Shown piece by piece: positions 7,354 through 16,448 of a stretch of DNA of 64,000 bases (the first letter of the stretch is position 1; the number at the start of each line of letters is the position of its first letter). The DNA is taken from positions 186,001 through 250,000 of the forward strand of contig JAHHTZ010000004.1 in the NCBI GenBank assembly GCA_020024285.1, written 5' to 3'. The notes beneath the pieces were generated by a model. It saw only the letters and a list, made by a program, of their open reading frames with translations, had not been told where the DNA came from and ran no database searches. The position numbers and the translations under genes were made by a program. The DNA comes from Oscillospiraceae bacterium (lineage in GTDB: Bacteria > Bacillota > Clostridia > Oscillospirales > Ruminococcaceae).

Positions 7354-8998
7354 AATATTCTCCTTTGTTGCTGTCTGTGTTTTGCACCAGATGGCGCAGC
7401 TTCGGTATTTTCCTCGGCGGAACGGACAAGCTGTCGATGCCCATTTTGATGGCACGCACCGCAAATTCGGGGATGGTTGCCGCATCGCCGCAGATGCCGC
7501 ACACCTTGCCCTCGCGGTGGATGTTTTCGATGACGTGTTCAATCAGCCGCAAAACTGCCGGATGGCATGGGTCGTACAGCTGTGCCACCTCGGGATTGAC
7601 GCGGTCGGCACAGAGCGTATACTGCACAAGGTCGTTGGTGCCGATGCTGAAAAAGTCCACCTTTTTGGCGAGGATGTCGCTGAGTACGGCTGCCGCCGGT
7701 GTTTCGATCATCACGCCGTACTGCACATCGTCCCCCATCGCGATCCCCTCCGCGCGCAGCTGCTCTGCCGCTTCGCGCGCAAGCTCCAGCACACGGTCCA
7801 CCTCTTCGGGGCTGACGATCATCGGGAACATGATGGACAGGCTGCCGTATGCGGAGGCGCGCAGCAGCGCGCGCAGCTGCGTCAAAAAGGTATCGGGGTA
7901 GGCAAGCGACACGCGGATGCCGCGAAAGCCGAGCGCCGGGTTTTCCTCCTGCGCCCCCTTGAGGTAATCGACCTTCTTGTCCATACCGAGGTCGCAGGTG
8001 CGGATGATGACGCGCCTGCCCTTCATGGTGCTTAAAATGCTGCGGTAATAGGTGAACTGCTGTTCCTCGTCGGGCCACTGGGTGCTGTGCATATAAAGGA
8101 ATTCGCTTCGGGTCAGTCCCACGCCGTCGCAGCCGTTTGCCAGCGCTTCCTCAAGGTCCTGGAGGGTGCCGATGTTCGCCTTCACTTCCACCTTGCGCCC
8201 ATCGAGGGTGCGGTTTTCCGTTGCAAGCGCCTGAGAGAGCAGGGCGCGCTGTTCATCTGCCTGCTCTGTTTTTTTATAGAACCACGCTAAAATATCGCGG
8301 TCGGGATTGGCGTACACCGTGCCGGTATCGCCGTCCACAATGAGCGGTGTGCCCTCCGGGATGGATGCGATCTCGTACCCCATCGCCACGATCGCCGGGA
8401 TCTCGCGTGTGCGCGCAAGGATGGCGGCGTGGGAGTTTGGGGAGCCTGCCTGCGTCAGGAAGGCGTTGACGTTCTCCTTGTTGAGCTGGATGGTCTGGCT
8501 GGGCAGGAGGTCCTGCGCGATGATGATGGCATCCTTTCGTTTGTGAAGTGCCTGCTCGGATGAATTTTCGAGCTTGCGGCAAAGGCGCTGGGATACATCC
8601 TGCAAATCTGCTGCGCGCTGGCGCAGATAATCGTCCTCGATGGAGGCAAAGAGCGTTTGATACACCTGTGCCGCCTCATAGACGGCATATTCCGCGTTGA
8701 TTTTCTTTTCGCGGATGCGCTGCACCACATCGTTTTGAAGCTCCTCGTCCGCAAGCATCGCCTTGTGCGTCAAAAAGATGGAGGATTCTTCCTCCCCCAT
8801 GTCCTCCCGCGCCAGACGGTACAGCGATTCCAGCTCTGCGAGTGCCTTCCCGTGCGCCTCCCAAAAGCGCGCGATCTCCATTTCGGGATCGGTCACGGTC
8901 CTGCGCACCGGGATGGCTCCTTCGGGGTCCCCTCTGAGATGGGTGGCATATCCCCATGCAGCGCCGCCGGATGCCGCCGTCCCTTTCCAGATTTTCAT
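7286..8998 (-). CDS. ptsI: PTS enzyme I (PEP-protein phosphotransferase) with an atypical C-terminus
   Basis: 570-aa protein. The HPr-binding domain (residues 1-140), phospho-histidine region (SPNSHAAILAR, about residue 190) and PEP-binding barrel are present, including TRSEFLYM, GFRGIRVSL, IGTNDLVQY and the cysteine motif CGICGD. It passes phosphate from PEP to HPr. After SVPPRKIPKLRHLV the usual final ~30-residue helix is absent; instead the frame runs 68 bp into deoC. No ptsH is nearby. It may be an active EI with an altered tail or a 3'-eroded copy. Confidence 0.85.
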   Translation of the reverse strand: MKIWKGTAASGGAAWGYATHLRGDPEGAIPVRRTVTDPEMEIARFWEAHGKALAELESLYRLAREDMGEEESSIFLTHKAMLADEELQNDVVQRIREKKINAEYAVYEAAQVYQTLFASIEDDYLRQRAADLQDVSQRLCRKLENSSEQALHKRKDAIIIAQDLLPSQTIQLNKENVNAFLTQAGSPNSHAAILARTREIPAIVAMGYEIASIPEGTPLIVDGDTGTVYANPDRDILAWFYKKTEQADEQRALLSQALATENRTLDGRKVEVKANIGTLQDLEEALANGCDGVGLTRSEFLYMHSTQWPDEEQQFTYYRSILSTMKGRRVIIRTCDLGMDKKVDYLKGAQEENPALGFRGIRVSLAYPDTFLTQLRALLRASAYGSLSIMFPMIVSPEEVDRVLELAREAAEQLRAEGIAMGDDVQYGVMIETPAAAVLSDILAKKVDFFSIGTNDLVQYTLCADRVNPEVAQLYDPCHPAVLRLIEHVIENIHREGKVCGICGDAATIPEFAVRAIKMGIDSLSVPPRKIPKLRHLVQNTDSNKGEYYGKSGNPQPNRPHTLKADCNMG

Positions 8999-9054
8999 AG
9001 TATCCCCCCTATCTGTATTATATAAGAAAAACCAAAAAGGTCAATCTGCCCTTG

Positions 9055-9639
9055 TTATCCGAGCAATTCTCCGGTATAGCGGTTTCTTGGGATGAATTTT
9101 TCTGCCGCCACGATGTAGGGCGGATTCGATTTGTTGAGAAGCGCGTACTTATATGTATTAAAGGTATGCTTATCGAGCTTTGCACAGAATTCCTCCACCA
9201 TCTGTGCCTCGTGCGCACCCTCCTTATGCCCTGGGTAGATGATGACCACCACAACGCCGCCCACCTTGAGCTGATGCACCGCCTTATCAAGCGCCATCAG
9301 CGTTGTGTCGCACTGGGTCGTCACGGTCTTGTCGCTTCCGGGCAGGTAGCCGAGGTTAAAGATGGCAGCGTCGAGCGGCTCCCTGATGTATTGGTCGAGG
9401 TTGCTGTGGCTGTCGTGAATGAGGGTGACGTTGGAAAAACCGCCGTTCTCCCGAAGCAGCTTTTCGGTGCTTGTGAGCGCCTGCTGCTGGACATCGAAGG
9501 CGTAAACGTGTCCCTGCGTGAGATACTTTGCAAAATAGAGCGTATCATGCCCGTTCCCCATCGTAAAATCCGCGAAAACACCGTCAGGCTGCATCCGCTC
9601 GAGCAAAATTTCTTTTGCAAAATCGAGAATATCCTTCAA
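9055..9639 (-). CDS. ytqB: Class I SAM-dependent methyltransferase, YtqB family
   Basis: 194-aa methyltransferase. The SAM-binding loop is FADFTMGNGHDT, followed by an acidic end of strand 2 (VYAFDVQQQAL) and FNLGYLPGSDK. The start is a TTG at 9639 with AAGGAGAGG spaced five bases ahead; this gives the same length as B. subtilis YtqB. The upstream in-frame residues look like non-coding spacer. The next gene upstream is a YtqA-type radical SAM protein, the same order as B. subtilis ytqA-ytqB. The substrate is uncertain. Confidence 0.87.
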   Translation of the reverse strand: MKDILDFAKEILLERMQPDGVFADFTMGNGHDTLYFAKYLTQGHVYAFDVQQQALTSTEKLLRENGGFSNVTLIHDSHSNLDQYIREPLDAAIFNLGYLPGSDKTVTTQCDTTLMALDKAVHQLKVGGVVVVIIYPGHKEGAHEAQMVEEFCAKLDKHTFNTYKYALLNKSNPPYIVAAEKFIPRNRYTGELLG

Positions 9640-9676
9640 AAAATCCTCTCCTTTCTGCTTTTTCTTCGTATCTTTA

Positions 9677-10630
9677 TTATTGGGGAGCTTTTGGGCAAAA
9701 GCGAAGCCCCTGCATACTCCCCCGCCGCACCAGCTCAAGGTCGATGCCGTTCATCACCGATTTTTTGTCGCGGCTCCACATCGGACCGAGCAAAAGCTCG
9801 CGGCTCCCGTCGCCGGTGATGCGCTGGATGACCGTTTCGGGCGGCAGCACTTCGAGCTGGTCGCAGACGGTTTCGATGTAGTCCTGCTTTTCCATGAGGG
9901 TCACTTCGCCGCGCTCCCACTGACGGGCGAGCGCAGTCTGTTTGAGGACGTGCAGGAGGTGGAGCTTTACACTGTGCGGGCGAAGCTGTCCCACCTGTCG
10001 GGCAGATTCCACCATCATTTCCCGTGTTTCGCCGGGGAGCCCGTTGATGAGATGGACGCAGACGGGGATGTTCTTGCTTTGAAGCATCCCGTACCCTTGC
10101 AAAAATTCCGCATAGCTGTGGCAGCGGTTGATTGTTTCCCCTGTCACGTCAAAGATGCTTTGCAGTCCAAGCTCCACCTCCACAAAGGTTTTTGCGGAAA
10201 GCTCCTGCAAATAGCCGCACAGCTCCTCCCAGATGCAGTCGGGGCGCGTGGCGATGCTCAGTCCCACCACACCGGGCATCGAAAGCACCGATTCATATGC
10301 GCGCTTTAGCTCGTCAAGGGGTGCATAGGTGTTGGTGCGCGCCTGAAAGTAGGCGATGTACTGGGTATCCTGCCACTTGTTCTCCATGACGGCGCGCTGC
10401 TCCTGCATCTGCCGGAGCAGACTGTGGGAGCGTTCCCCTGCAAAATCGCCGCTCCCCTGCGGGGAGCAGTAGGTGCAGCCGCCAAAGCCCTTTGTGCCGT
10501 CGAGATTTGGGCAGGTAAAGCCCGCATCGAGCGAGAGCTTTGCCACCTTTGAGCCAAACTTCTGCTTGAGAAAATAGCTGTAGGTATGATACCGCTTGTT
10601 GGTATCGGAATAAGGAAAGGGATTTCCCAT
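9677..10630 (-). CDS. ytqA: Radical SAM protein, YtqA/YhcC family (TIGR01212)
   Basis: 317-aa radical SAM enzyme. The cluster-binding cysteines are in FTCPNLDGTKGFGGCTYC, the spacing used by the YhcC/YtqA family. RPDC, ELGLQS and HLINGLPGET follow. It begins MGNPFPYSDTNKRYHTYSYFL with AAGGAGT ahead of the ATG. The family is widespread; its reaction is not firmly established to my knowledge. Neighbouring ytqB suggests a shared role, possibly in RNA modification. Confidence 0.9.
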   Translation of the reverse strand: MGNPFPYSDTNKRYHTYSYFLKQKFGSKVAKLSLDAGFTCPNLDGTKGFGGCTYCSPQGSGDFAGERSHSLLRQMQEQRAVMENKWQDTQYIAYFQARTNTYAPLDELKRAYESVLSMPGVVGLSIATRPDCIWEELCGYLQELSAKTFVEVELGLQSIFDVTGETINRCHSYAEFLQGYGMLQSKNIPVCVHLINGLPGETREMMVESARQVGQLRPHSVKLHLLHVLKQTALARQWERGEVTLMEKQDYIETVCDQLEVLPPETVIQRITGDGSRELLLGPMWSRDKKSVMNGIDLELVRRGSMQGLRFCPKAPQ

Positions 10631-10664
10631 GATGCACTCCTTTGATGTTTTGATAAAAATACAA

Positions 10665-10694
10665 CAAAAAAGCTGGCATCGTCACCGATGCCAG
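10665..10694 (-). terminator. Terminator after nagB
   Basis: 9-bp perfect stem CTGGCATCG / CGATGCCAG with a 4-base loop (10673-10694). On the minus strand it is followed by a six-base T-run. Confidence 0.88.
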
Positions 10695-10701
10695 ACTGTT
10701 T

Positions 10702-11439
10702 TTAGTGTTTTTGTGCCACCATGCTGAATGCTTCCTCATCCACAAAAACAGTGACATCCGGATGGAACCGCAGGATGGATGCAGGAACATTTGGGGTCAC
10801 CGGACCGAACAGAGTGTCGTAGATCGCCTTTGCCTTGCCCACTCCGTTTGCAACGAGAACCACTTTTTTCGCCTGCATGATGGTGCCGATCCCCATTGTA
10901 ACTGCCTGCTTTGGCACCTCGTCCATCGAGGAAAAGAAGCGGGAATTGGCTTCGATGGTTTCCTGTTTGAGATCAACAAGATGGGTATATTCCGGGAATT
11001 CGCCGCACGGCTCGTTGAAGCCGATGTGACCGTTTCCGCCGATGCCCAGCAGCTGAAGATCCACGCCGCCCAGCTGTTCGATGAGCTGCTCGTAATCCTC
11101 GCACTCCTCCTCGATCCGGTCGGTGCTGCCGTTTGGCACATAGGTATATTTTTTCGGAATATTCACATGGTCAAAGAGATTGTGATTCATAAAATAGCGG
11201 TAGCTCTGCTCGTTGTCCTCAGAAATCCCAACGTATTCGTCGAGGTTCACCGTGGTGACCTTGCTGAAATCGAGGCGGTCTTCCTGATATTTGCAAATCA
11301 GCTCCTGATAGATGCCGATCGGAGTGGAGCCGGTTGCAAGACCAAGCACGGAATCCGGTTTTAAGGTCAGCTGTGCAGCGATGAGGCGCGCTGCCTTCTG
11401 GCACATTTCTTCATAGGTTTTTGAAACGATGACGTTCAT
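10702..11439 (-). CDS. nagB: Glucosamine-6-phosphate deaminase
   Basis: 245-aa enzyme converting glucosamine 6-phosphate to fructose 6-phosphate and ammonia. GLATGSTP, NLDEYVG with the catalytic Asp, and GIGGNGHIGFNEP with the catalytic His region are all present. The start MNVIVSKTYEEM has AAGGGATGG ahead; a longer upstream frame is AT-rich spacer. A single-gene unit ending at its own terminator. nagA is not adjacent. Confidence 0.96.
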   Translation of the reverse strand: MNVIVSKTYEEMCQKAARLIAAQLTLKPDSVLGLATGSTPIGIYQELICKYQEDRLDFSKVTTVNLDEYVGISEDNEQSYRYFMNHNLFDHVNIPKKYTYVPNGSTDRIEEECEDYEQLIEQLGGVDLQLLGIGGNGHIGFNEPCGEFPEYTHLVDLKQETIEANSRFFSSMDEVPKQAVTMGIGTIMQAKKVVLVANGVGKAKAIYDTLFGPVTPNVPASILRFHPDVTVFVDEEAFSMVAQKH

Positions 11440-11557
11440 GTTGATCCATCCCTTTCTGTCAGCAATGCTAAAAAAATCCTTTTTTAATCTTAACATAGTT
11501 TTTTGGATGCGTCTATAAAAAAACGCGATTTTGTCAAAAAATCCTCCAAGCTGCTTC

Positions 11558-12370
11558 CTATTCGCACAGGAGCTTTTCTTCCCGCCTTTGCACAAGGCTG
11601 CAAAGGTAGGACGGAAGGTAAAACAGTGCCGGCACAAAAATATAAAAGAGGTAGACAAGCACAAAGATGCTCCCCTCGCTCAGTCCCGAGCCGATCTGCG
11701 CGATCAGCGGGAACTTTCCGCGAAAGAACATATAGTCCGCATCAAACGTATAGTTGACGATGTTGGCTGGGATGGAGAGGAGGAGCGTCGGGATACAGGG
11801 CAAAAACAGCTCCCACCAGTGCTCCACGTTGGTATAGCGGTGCTCGCCCGACACCAGAAGCACCAGACAGACAAAGAGCATCGACCCATGATACAAAAAG
11901 GTATGAAAGCCTGCAAAGGAAATGCACGAATACGAGGCAAGGCGAATGGCAGGATAGACAAAGTTGATGGCTGCCCCGATGAGTCCAAGGGTGCACAGAT
12001 AGCCGCCCGCAATTTTTTTGCACAGCTCGTTCCCCCAGAGGAAAAAGGGCATCACATAGAGGAAGATGCTGCACGGATAGAGCGAGAGATTGAGCCTCAG
12101 ATCAAGCCCGACCGTTTTTCCGCTCACGCTTTCCCACAAAACCACCACCGGCTCCAGAATGGCAAGCACAACCCAGATCACCGTGAACACCCGTTTTATG
12201 TACTCCTGTTTTTTGCACAGGCGCAGCGCACCGAACACCACAATGAAAAGCAGTACCGCCGAAAAAGCGTAGTGCAGCGGGGTAAACAGCGTCCCCGGAA
12301 TCTCGCTTGCCGGGGCAAGATAGTCCTTGTGTGTGAAAAAGTTCCTGATCAAATAGCCAAAGCCCTTCAT
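11558..12370 (-). CDS. YwaF-family membrane protein
   Basis: 270-aa protein with about seven hydrophobic segments. It begins MKGFGYLIRNFFTHKDYLAP and contains LYPCSIFLY, FHTFLYHGSM and IPANIVNY, the pattern of the YwaF/TMEM164-like family. The role of bacterial members is not known. GGGAGG lies 13 bp ahead of the ATG, a rather long spacing. It stands alone between nagB and pnp. Confidence 0.78.
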   Translation of the reverse strand: MKGFGYLIRNFFTHKDYLAPASEIPGTLFTPLHYAFSAVLLFIVVFGALRLCKKQEYIKRVFTVIWVVLAILEPVVVLWESVSGKTVGLDLRLNLSLYPCSIFLYVMPFFLWGNELCKKIAGGYLCTLGLIGAAINFVYPAIRLASYSCISFAGFHTFLYHGSMLFVCLVLLVSGEHRYTNVEHWWELFLPCIPTLLLSIPANIVNYTFDADYMFFRGKFPLIAQIGSGLSEGSIFVLVYLFYIFVPALFYLPSYLCSLVQRREEKLLCE

Positions 12371-12663
12371 GGATTCACCCGATCCTCCCTTTCTTTCTTC
12401 CTTCCGCCTGTATCCTATGCTTTTCAGGCCGAAATGATACTATTCTTACAGTATACCCTATTTATCGACAATTATAAATATAAATCTCATGCCCGTCATA
12501 AACTTTTTGTAAATTTCCACCCGTTTTTTCCGATTTTGTATTTTTCTTCTTGAAGAGCACCGCTCCCAGATGCTGTCTGACGGGGCGGGAGCAGGATTTT
12601 GGGACAGAGAAAAATCCCCCGTTCGGATTCACCGAGCAGGGGATTTGCTGCCGAAAGAACAGA
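12371..12663. other. Intergenic region between ywaF and pnp with a terminator-like hairpin
   Basis: An imperfect hairpin pairing AAATCCCC with GGGGATTT (about 12611-12647) lies just after the pnp stop. On the minus strand it is followed by TTTTTCTCTG, so it is the likely pnp terminator. The rest is AT-rich and probably carries the ywaF promoter; no convincing gene is seen. Confidence 0.55.
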
Positions 12664-14775
12664 TTAGTCGTTCTTTTTATTTTCCATTGCGATGAGGGCA
12701 TCGCGGCGGGACAGGTTGATGCGTCCCTGATTGTCGATCTCGGTTACTTTTACAAGCACTTCGTCGCCCACGTTCACAACGTCCTCCACTTTTTCCACAC
12801 GTTTGGTGTCGAGCTTGGAGATGTGAACAAGACCCTCTTTGCCCGGAGCGATCTCAACAAAGGCACCGAATGCCATCAGCTTTGTAACGCGGCCCTTGTA
12901 GAATGCGCCCACCTCCGGATCGTCCACGATGGTGCGGATGACGCTGACTGCACGGTTGATGTTTTCGCGCTCTACGCCGGAAACAAATACCTTGCCGTCC
13001 TCCTCGATGTCGATTTTAACGTCGCATTCTGCACAGATTTTCTGGATCACCTTGCCGCCGCTGCCGATCACTTCGCGGATCTTGTCGACCGGGATGGTCA
13101 GGCTGTCCATCTTCGGTGCGTATTTGGAAACGTCCTCTCTCGATGCAGGGATCGCTTTGAGCATGATCTCGTCGAGGATGTAAAGACGTGCTTTTCTTGT
13201 TTTCTCAAATGCTTCTGCGATGATGTCCATGGTAAGACCGTCGATTTTGAGGTCCATCTGGATCGCGGTGATGCCGTTGTGGGTACCGCCCACCTTAAAG
13301 TCCATATCGCCGTAGAAGTCTTCGAGTCCCTGAATGTCCACCATGGTCATCCAGCGTTCGCCTTCGGTGATCAAGCCGCAGGAGATCCCTGCAACCGGAG
13401 CCTTGATCGGAACACCGGCATCCATCAGAGAAAGGGTGGATGCACAGATGGAGCCCTGAGAGGTGGAACCGTTGGAGGACAGCACCTCAGAAACAAGGCG
13501 GTATGCGTATGGGAATTCCTCAACGGAAGGAATTACCGGCTCAAGTGCGCGCTCTGCCAGTGCGCCGTGACCGATCTCGCGGCGGCCGGGACCTCTCGAT
13601 GGTTTTGTTTCACCGACCGAGTAGGACGGGAAGTTATACTGATGCATATAGCGCTTGCTCTCCTCGCCGTCGATGCCGTCGAGGATCTGTGCGTCGGATA
13701 CAGGACCGAGTGTTGTGATGGTCAGCACCTGGGTCTGTCCGCGGGTGAAGAGTCCGGAGCCGTGTACACGCGGAACAACAGCAACCTCGGCTGCGAGCGG
13801 ACGGATGTCATCGATGCCGCGTCCGTCTACACGCTTGCCCTCGTCGAGCAGCCAGCGGCGAACAACGAATTTCTGGAGCTGGTAGATGCATTCATCCAGC
13901 TTTGCCTCCTGCTCCGGGTACTGCTCATCAAACTGGCTGTGGATCTCCTCCACGATCGGAGCAAGACGTGCTTCACGCTCCACTTTATCGTCGGTATCGA
14001 GTGCATATTTGATTTTATCGATGGCAAAGGATTTTACAGCCTCGAACATCTCAGGGTCGAGCTTCTGGGATTCGAAGGTGAATTTCTCTTTGCCGATCTC
14101 GTTCTGAACTCCCTGGATGAAGGCAGCCATTTTCTTGATTTCTTCGTGGGAGCGGCGGATCGCTTCGAGCATCACGTCTTCTTTGACCTGATTTGCGCCT
14201 GCTTCGATCATAACAACCTTTTCCATGGTACCTGCAACGGTGAGCTGGAGGTCGGATTTTGCGCGCTGCTCTTCATTTGGGCAGAGGATGATCTCCCCGT
14301 CCACAAGTCCGGTCTGAACGCCGGCGATCGGTCCGTTCCACGGAATGTCGGAGATGGAAAGCGCAAAGGAAGTACCCAGCATACCTGCAACCTCAGGCGA
14401 GCAGTCCGGATCAACGGAGAGGACGGTCATCACAACGGCAACGTCGTTTCTCATGTCCTTCGGGAACAGCGGACGGATCGGGCGGTCTACCACACGGGAA
14501 GAAAGGATCGCCTTGGTGGTCGGGCGGCCTTCACGCTTCATAAAGGAGCCGGGGATCTTGCCTACTGCGTACAGTTTTTCCTCAAAATCAACAGACAGAG
14601 GGAAGAAATCGATGCCCTCTCTCGGTTTCTGGGATGCTGTTACGTTTACCATAACGGTGGTTTCGCCATAGCGTACAACACAGGAGCCGTTGGAAAGTGC
14701 GCACCATTTGCCTGTTTCAAAGGTGATTTTTTTACCAGCCAGCTCTGTTTCAAAAACTCTGAAGTTTTCAAACAT
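12664..14775 (-). CDS. pnp: Polyribonucleotide nucleotidyltransferase (PNPase)
   Basis: 703-aa phosphorolytic exoribonuclease. Two RNase PH domains (residues ~5-235 and ~310-540), a linker helical domain, a KH domain (IPVDKIREVIGSGGKVIQ) and an S1 domain (GAFYKGRVTKLMAFGAFVEI) are in normal order. Motifs FFPLSVDFEEK and SNGSTSQGSICA fit the family. GGAGGT precedes the ATG. It follows rpsO, the classical rpsO-pnp order, with a weak hairpin between them. Confidence 0.98.
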   Translation of the reverse strand: MFENFRVFETELAGKKITFETGKWCALSNGSCVVRYGETTVMVNVTASQKPREGIDFFPLSVDFEEKLYAVGKIPGSFMKREGRPTTKAILSSRVVDRPIRPLFPKDMRNDVAVVMTVLSVDPDCSPEVAGMLGTSFALSISDIPWNGPIAGVQTGLVDGEIILCPNEEQRAKSDLQLTVAGTMEKVVMIEAGANQVKEDVMLEAIRRSHEEIKKMAAFIQGVQNEIGKEKFTFESQKLDPEMFEAVKSFAIDKIKYALDTDDKVEREARLAPIVEEIHSQFDEQYPEQEAKLDECIYQLQKFVVRRWLLDEGKRVDGRGIDDIRPLAAEVAVVPRVHGSGLFTRGQTQVLTITTLGPVSDAQILDGIDGEESKRYMHQYNFPSYSVGETKPSRGPGRREIGHGALAERALEPVIPSVEEFPYAYRLVSEVLSSNGSTSQGSICASTLSLMDAGVPIKAPVAGISCGLITEGERWMTMVDIQGLEDFYGDMDFKVGGTHNGITAIQMDLKIDGLTMDIIAEAFEKTRKARLYILDEIMLKAIPASREDVSKYAPKMDSLTIPVDKIREVIGSGGKVIQKICAECDVKIDIEEDGKVFVSGVERENINRAVSVIRTIVDDPEVGAFYKGRVTKLMAFGAFVEIAPGKEGLVHISKLDTKRVEKVEDVVNVGDEVLVKVTEIDNQGRINLSRRDALIAMENKKND

Positions 14776-14943
14776 AGAAAGTTACCTCCATTTCAATTTC
14801 CGAAGGGAGCCGACACTTCTGCGTCTTTAGCAAGGAATCCAAAAACCGTGCACACAGTCTTTCGATTCACTGCTAAAAATCCATCAGTGTGGCAAGCATC
14901 CCTGCGGAGTCTATTTGATTTGTGACATAAAAATAGGAAGAAA

Positions 14944-14967
14944 GGCAGAAGTGTGCCCACTCCTGCC
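14944..14967 (-). terminator. Hairpin between rpsO and pnp
   Basis: A 10-bp stem with one mismatch (GGCAGAAGTG / CACTCCTGCC) and a weak T-rich tail on the minus strand. It could be a partial terminator or an RNA processing site. rpsO-pnp regions carry such processing sites in other bacteria. Confidence 0.5.
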
Positions 14968-14984
14968 CCTTCGGATCAAGCGAA

Positions 14985-15251
14985 TTATTTACGGATACCC
15001 AGTTTTTCGATGGTTGCACGGTAACGGTTGATGTCTTTTTTCGCCATGTAGTTGAGCATGTTGCGGCGGCGACCAACCATTTTCAGCAGACCACGTCTGG
15101 AGTGATGGTCATTTTTGTTTGCTTTCAGGTGTTCGGTCAGTTCCTCGATGCGTTTTGTGAGGATTGCAACCTGTACTTCAGCAGAACCGGTATCGGTTTC
15201 GTGAGTTCTGTTTTCTTCGATTACTTTTGTTTTTTCTTCTTTTCTAAGCAT
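14985..15251 (-). CDS. rpsO: 30S ribosomal protein S15
   Basis: 88 aa, family length. It contains ETDTGSAEVQVAILTKRI and DHHSRRGLLKMVGRRRNML, typical of S15. GAGGTG precedes the ATG. It binds 16S rRNA in the central domain. It has its own promoter and a structured leader, consistent with the S15 autoregulation known in several bacterial groups. Confidence 0.98.
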   Translation of the reverse strand: MLRKEEKTKVIEENRTHETDTGSAEVQVAILTKRIEELTEHLKANKNDHHSRRGLLKMVGRRRNMLNYMAKKDINRYRATIEKLGIRK

Positions 15252-15358
15252 GTTTTATCACCTCATAAATTTTTTTGTCCAGTACCTGAGTCGGGGTCGG
15301 TGACTACCTCGGTTGGGTTTTCAATCCCGCGGCTAAGGATACGGTCAATATCTTGTTT

Positions 15359-15387
15359 AGTATACCACAGGTTTTTCCCGGTGTAAA
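15359..15387 (-). promoter_or_regulatory. rpsO: rpsO promoter and structured leader
   Basis: On the minus strand TTTACA (15382-15387) and TATACT (15359-15364) are spaced by 17 bp. The ~100-nt leader that follows (15252-15352) has short self-complementary GC-rich segments and may hold an S15-binding structure (inference). Confidence 0.65.
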
Positions 15388-15449
15388 GGCATATCTGCAA
15401 ATTTTCTTGTCCGCCCTCTGCATCTGCGCGCAGGAAGATAGGATAAAGC

Positions 15450-16406
15450 CTATCGCCTGCCCTGCTCCTGCTTTAGGCGCTTTGCATACTCTGCACCCAG
15501 ATGCTCTGCCTTTAGAGTATCAAGGCGGATCTGCTCGCGCAGCTCGTTGAGAGAATCAAACTTTTTCTCCCGGCGCAAAAACTGGCAGAGGCTCACCTCC
15601 ACGCGCTTTCCGTAGAGGTTGCCCGAAAATCCGATGATGAACGTTTCCGCCAGCGGATCGTAGATGCCGATGGTGGGCTTGACCCCCACGTTGGTGACGG
15701 AGGGGTAATATTCCCCATCCACCCGCGTCACCGATACATACACCCCATGATGCGGGATGACAAAGGTGGAAGGATAGACCTGATTGATGGTCGGAAAATT
15801 GAGCGTGCGCCCGATCTTGTTCCCCGATACCACGGGAAAACGGATGCTGTACGGGCGCCCCATCATCGTCCAGACCCTCCCGACGTCACCGATCGCCAGC
15901 CCCGCGCGGATTCGGGTCGAGCTGATGGGGCGGCTGTTGTAGATGACAGGCTCCACCACCCGGACCTCGACGCCGTATGGCTCTGTGAGCGCGATGAGGT
16001 CCTCCACCGTACCGACGGCGTTTTTCCCGAAATGAAAATCCCTGCCGCAGCAGATGACCCTTGCGCGCATCTTTTTGATGAGAAAATCGACCGCAAATTC
16101 CTGCGGCTCCAAATTACAAAACTCCTCAAAGGTGGGCTCCACCACGGTTTCAACGCCCATCCTGTCAAGCTCATATCGCTTGTCCGGTTCACTTTGAATC
16201 CACTGGAAGCGTTTTTTTGCCTGTGGGATGATGTGCTGGATGCGGTATGTAAATACACTGGGGGAAAGCCCCTCGCTTCGGCAGCTGAGTGCCTCCCCGA
16301 TGACTGCCTGATGTCCCCGATGGACCCCGTCGAACAGCCCCAGTGCCACGGCCCGCTCCACACTTGGATGAACTTCATCCAAGCTCTCAAAGACGTTCAA
16401 ATCCAC
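15450..16406 (-). CDS. ribF: Bifunctional riboflavin kinase / FAD synthetase
   Basis: 318-aa enzyme making FMN and FAD. The N-terminal FAD synthetase has LGLFDGVHRGHQ (residues ~22-33) and STRIRAGL. The C-terminal kinase has GRTLNFPTINQ and GVYVS. The first codon may be GTG at 16406 or TTG at 16400; the GAGGG site fits the TTG better. It sits between truB and rpsO, a common Firmicutes order. Confidence 0.94.
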   Translation of the reverse strand: MDLNVFESLDEVHPSVERAVALGLFDGVHRGHQAVIGEALSCRSEGLSPSVFTYRIQHIIPQAKKRFQWIQSEPDKRYELDRMGVETVVEPTFEEFCNLEPQEFAVDFLIKKMRARVICCGRDFHFGKNAVGTVEDLIALTEPYGVEVRVVEPVIYNSRPISSTRIRAGLAIGDVGRVWTMMGRPYSIRFPVVSGNKIGRTLNFPTINQVYPSTFVIPHHGVYVSVTRVDGEYYPSVTNVGVKPTIGIYDPLAETFIIGFSGNLYGKRVEVSLCQFLRREKKFDSLNELREQIRLDTLKAEHLGAEYAKRLKQEQGRR

Positions 16407-16448
16407 TCCCTCTTTTCTGCAATACTTTCTTTTCCTTGTGCCCTGTGC

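Noticed and set aside
12550..14925. Long plus-strand open frame (791 codons) opposite pnp
   Set aside because: It is antisense to the unmistakable PNPase gene; its protein is rich in Cys/His/Phe without any domain and has no ribosome-binding site.
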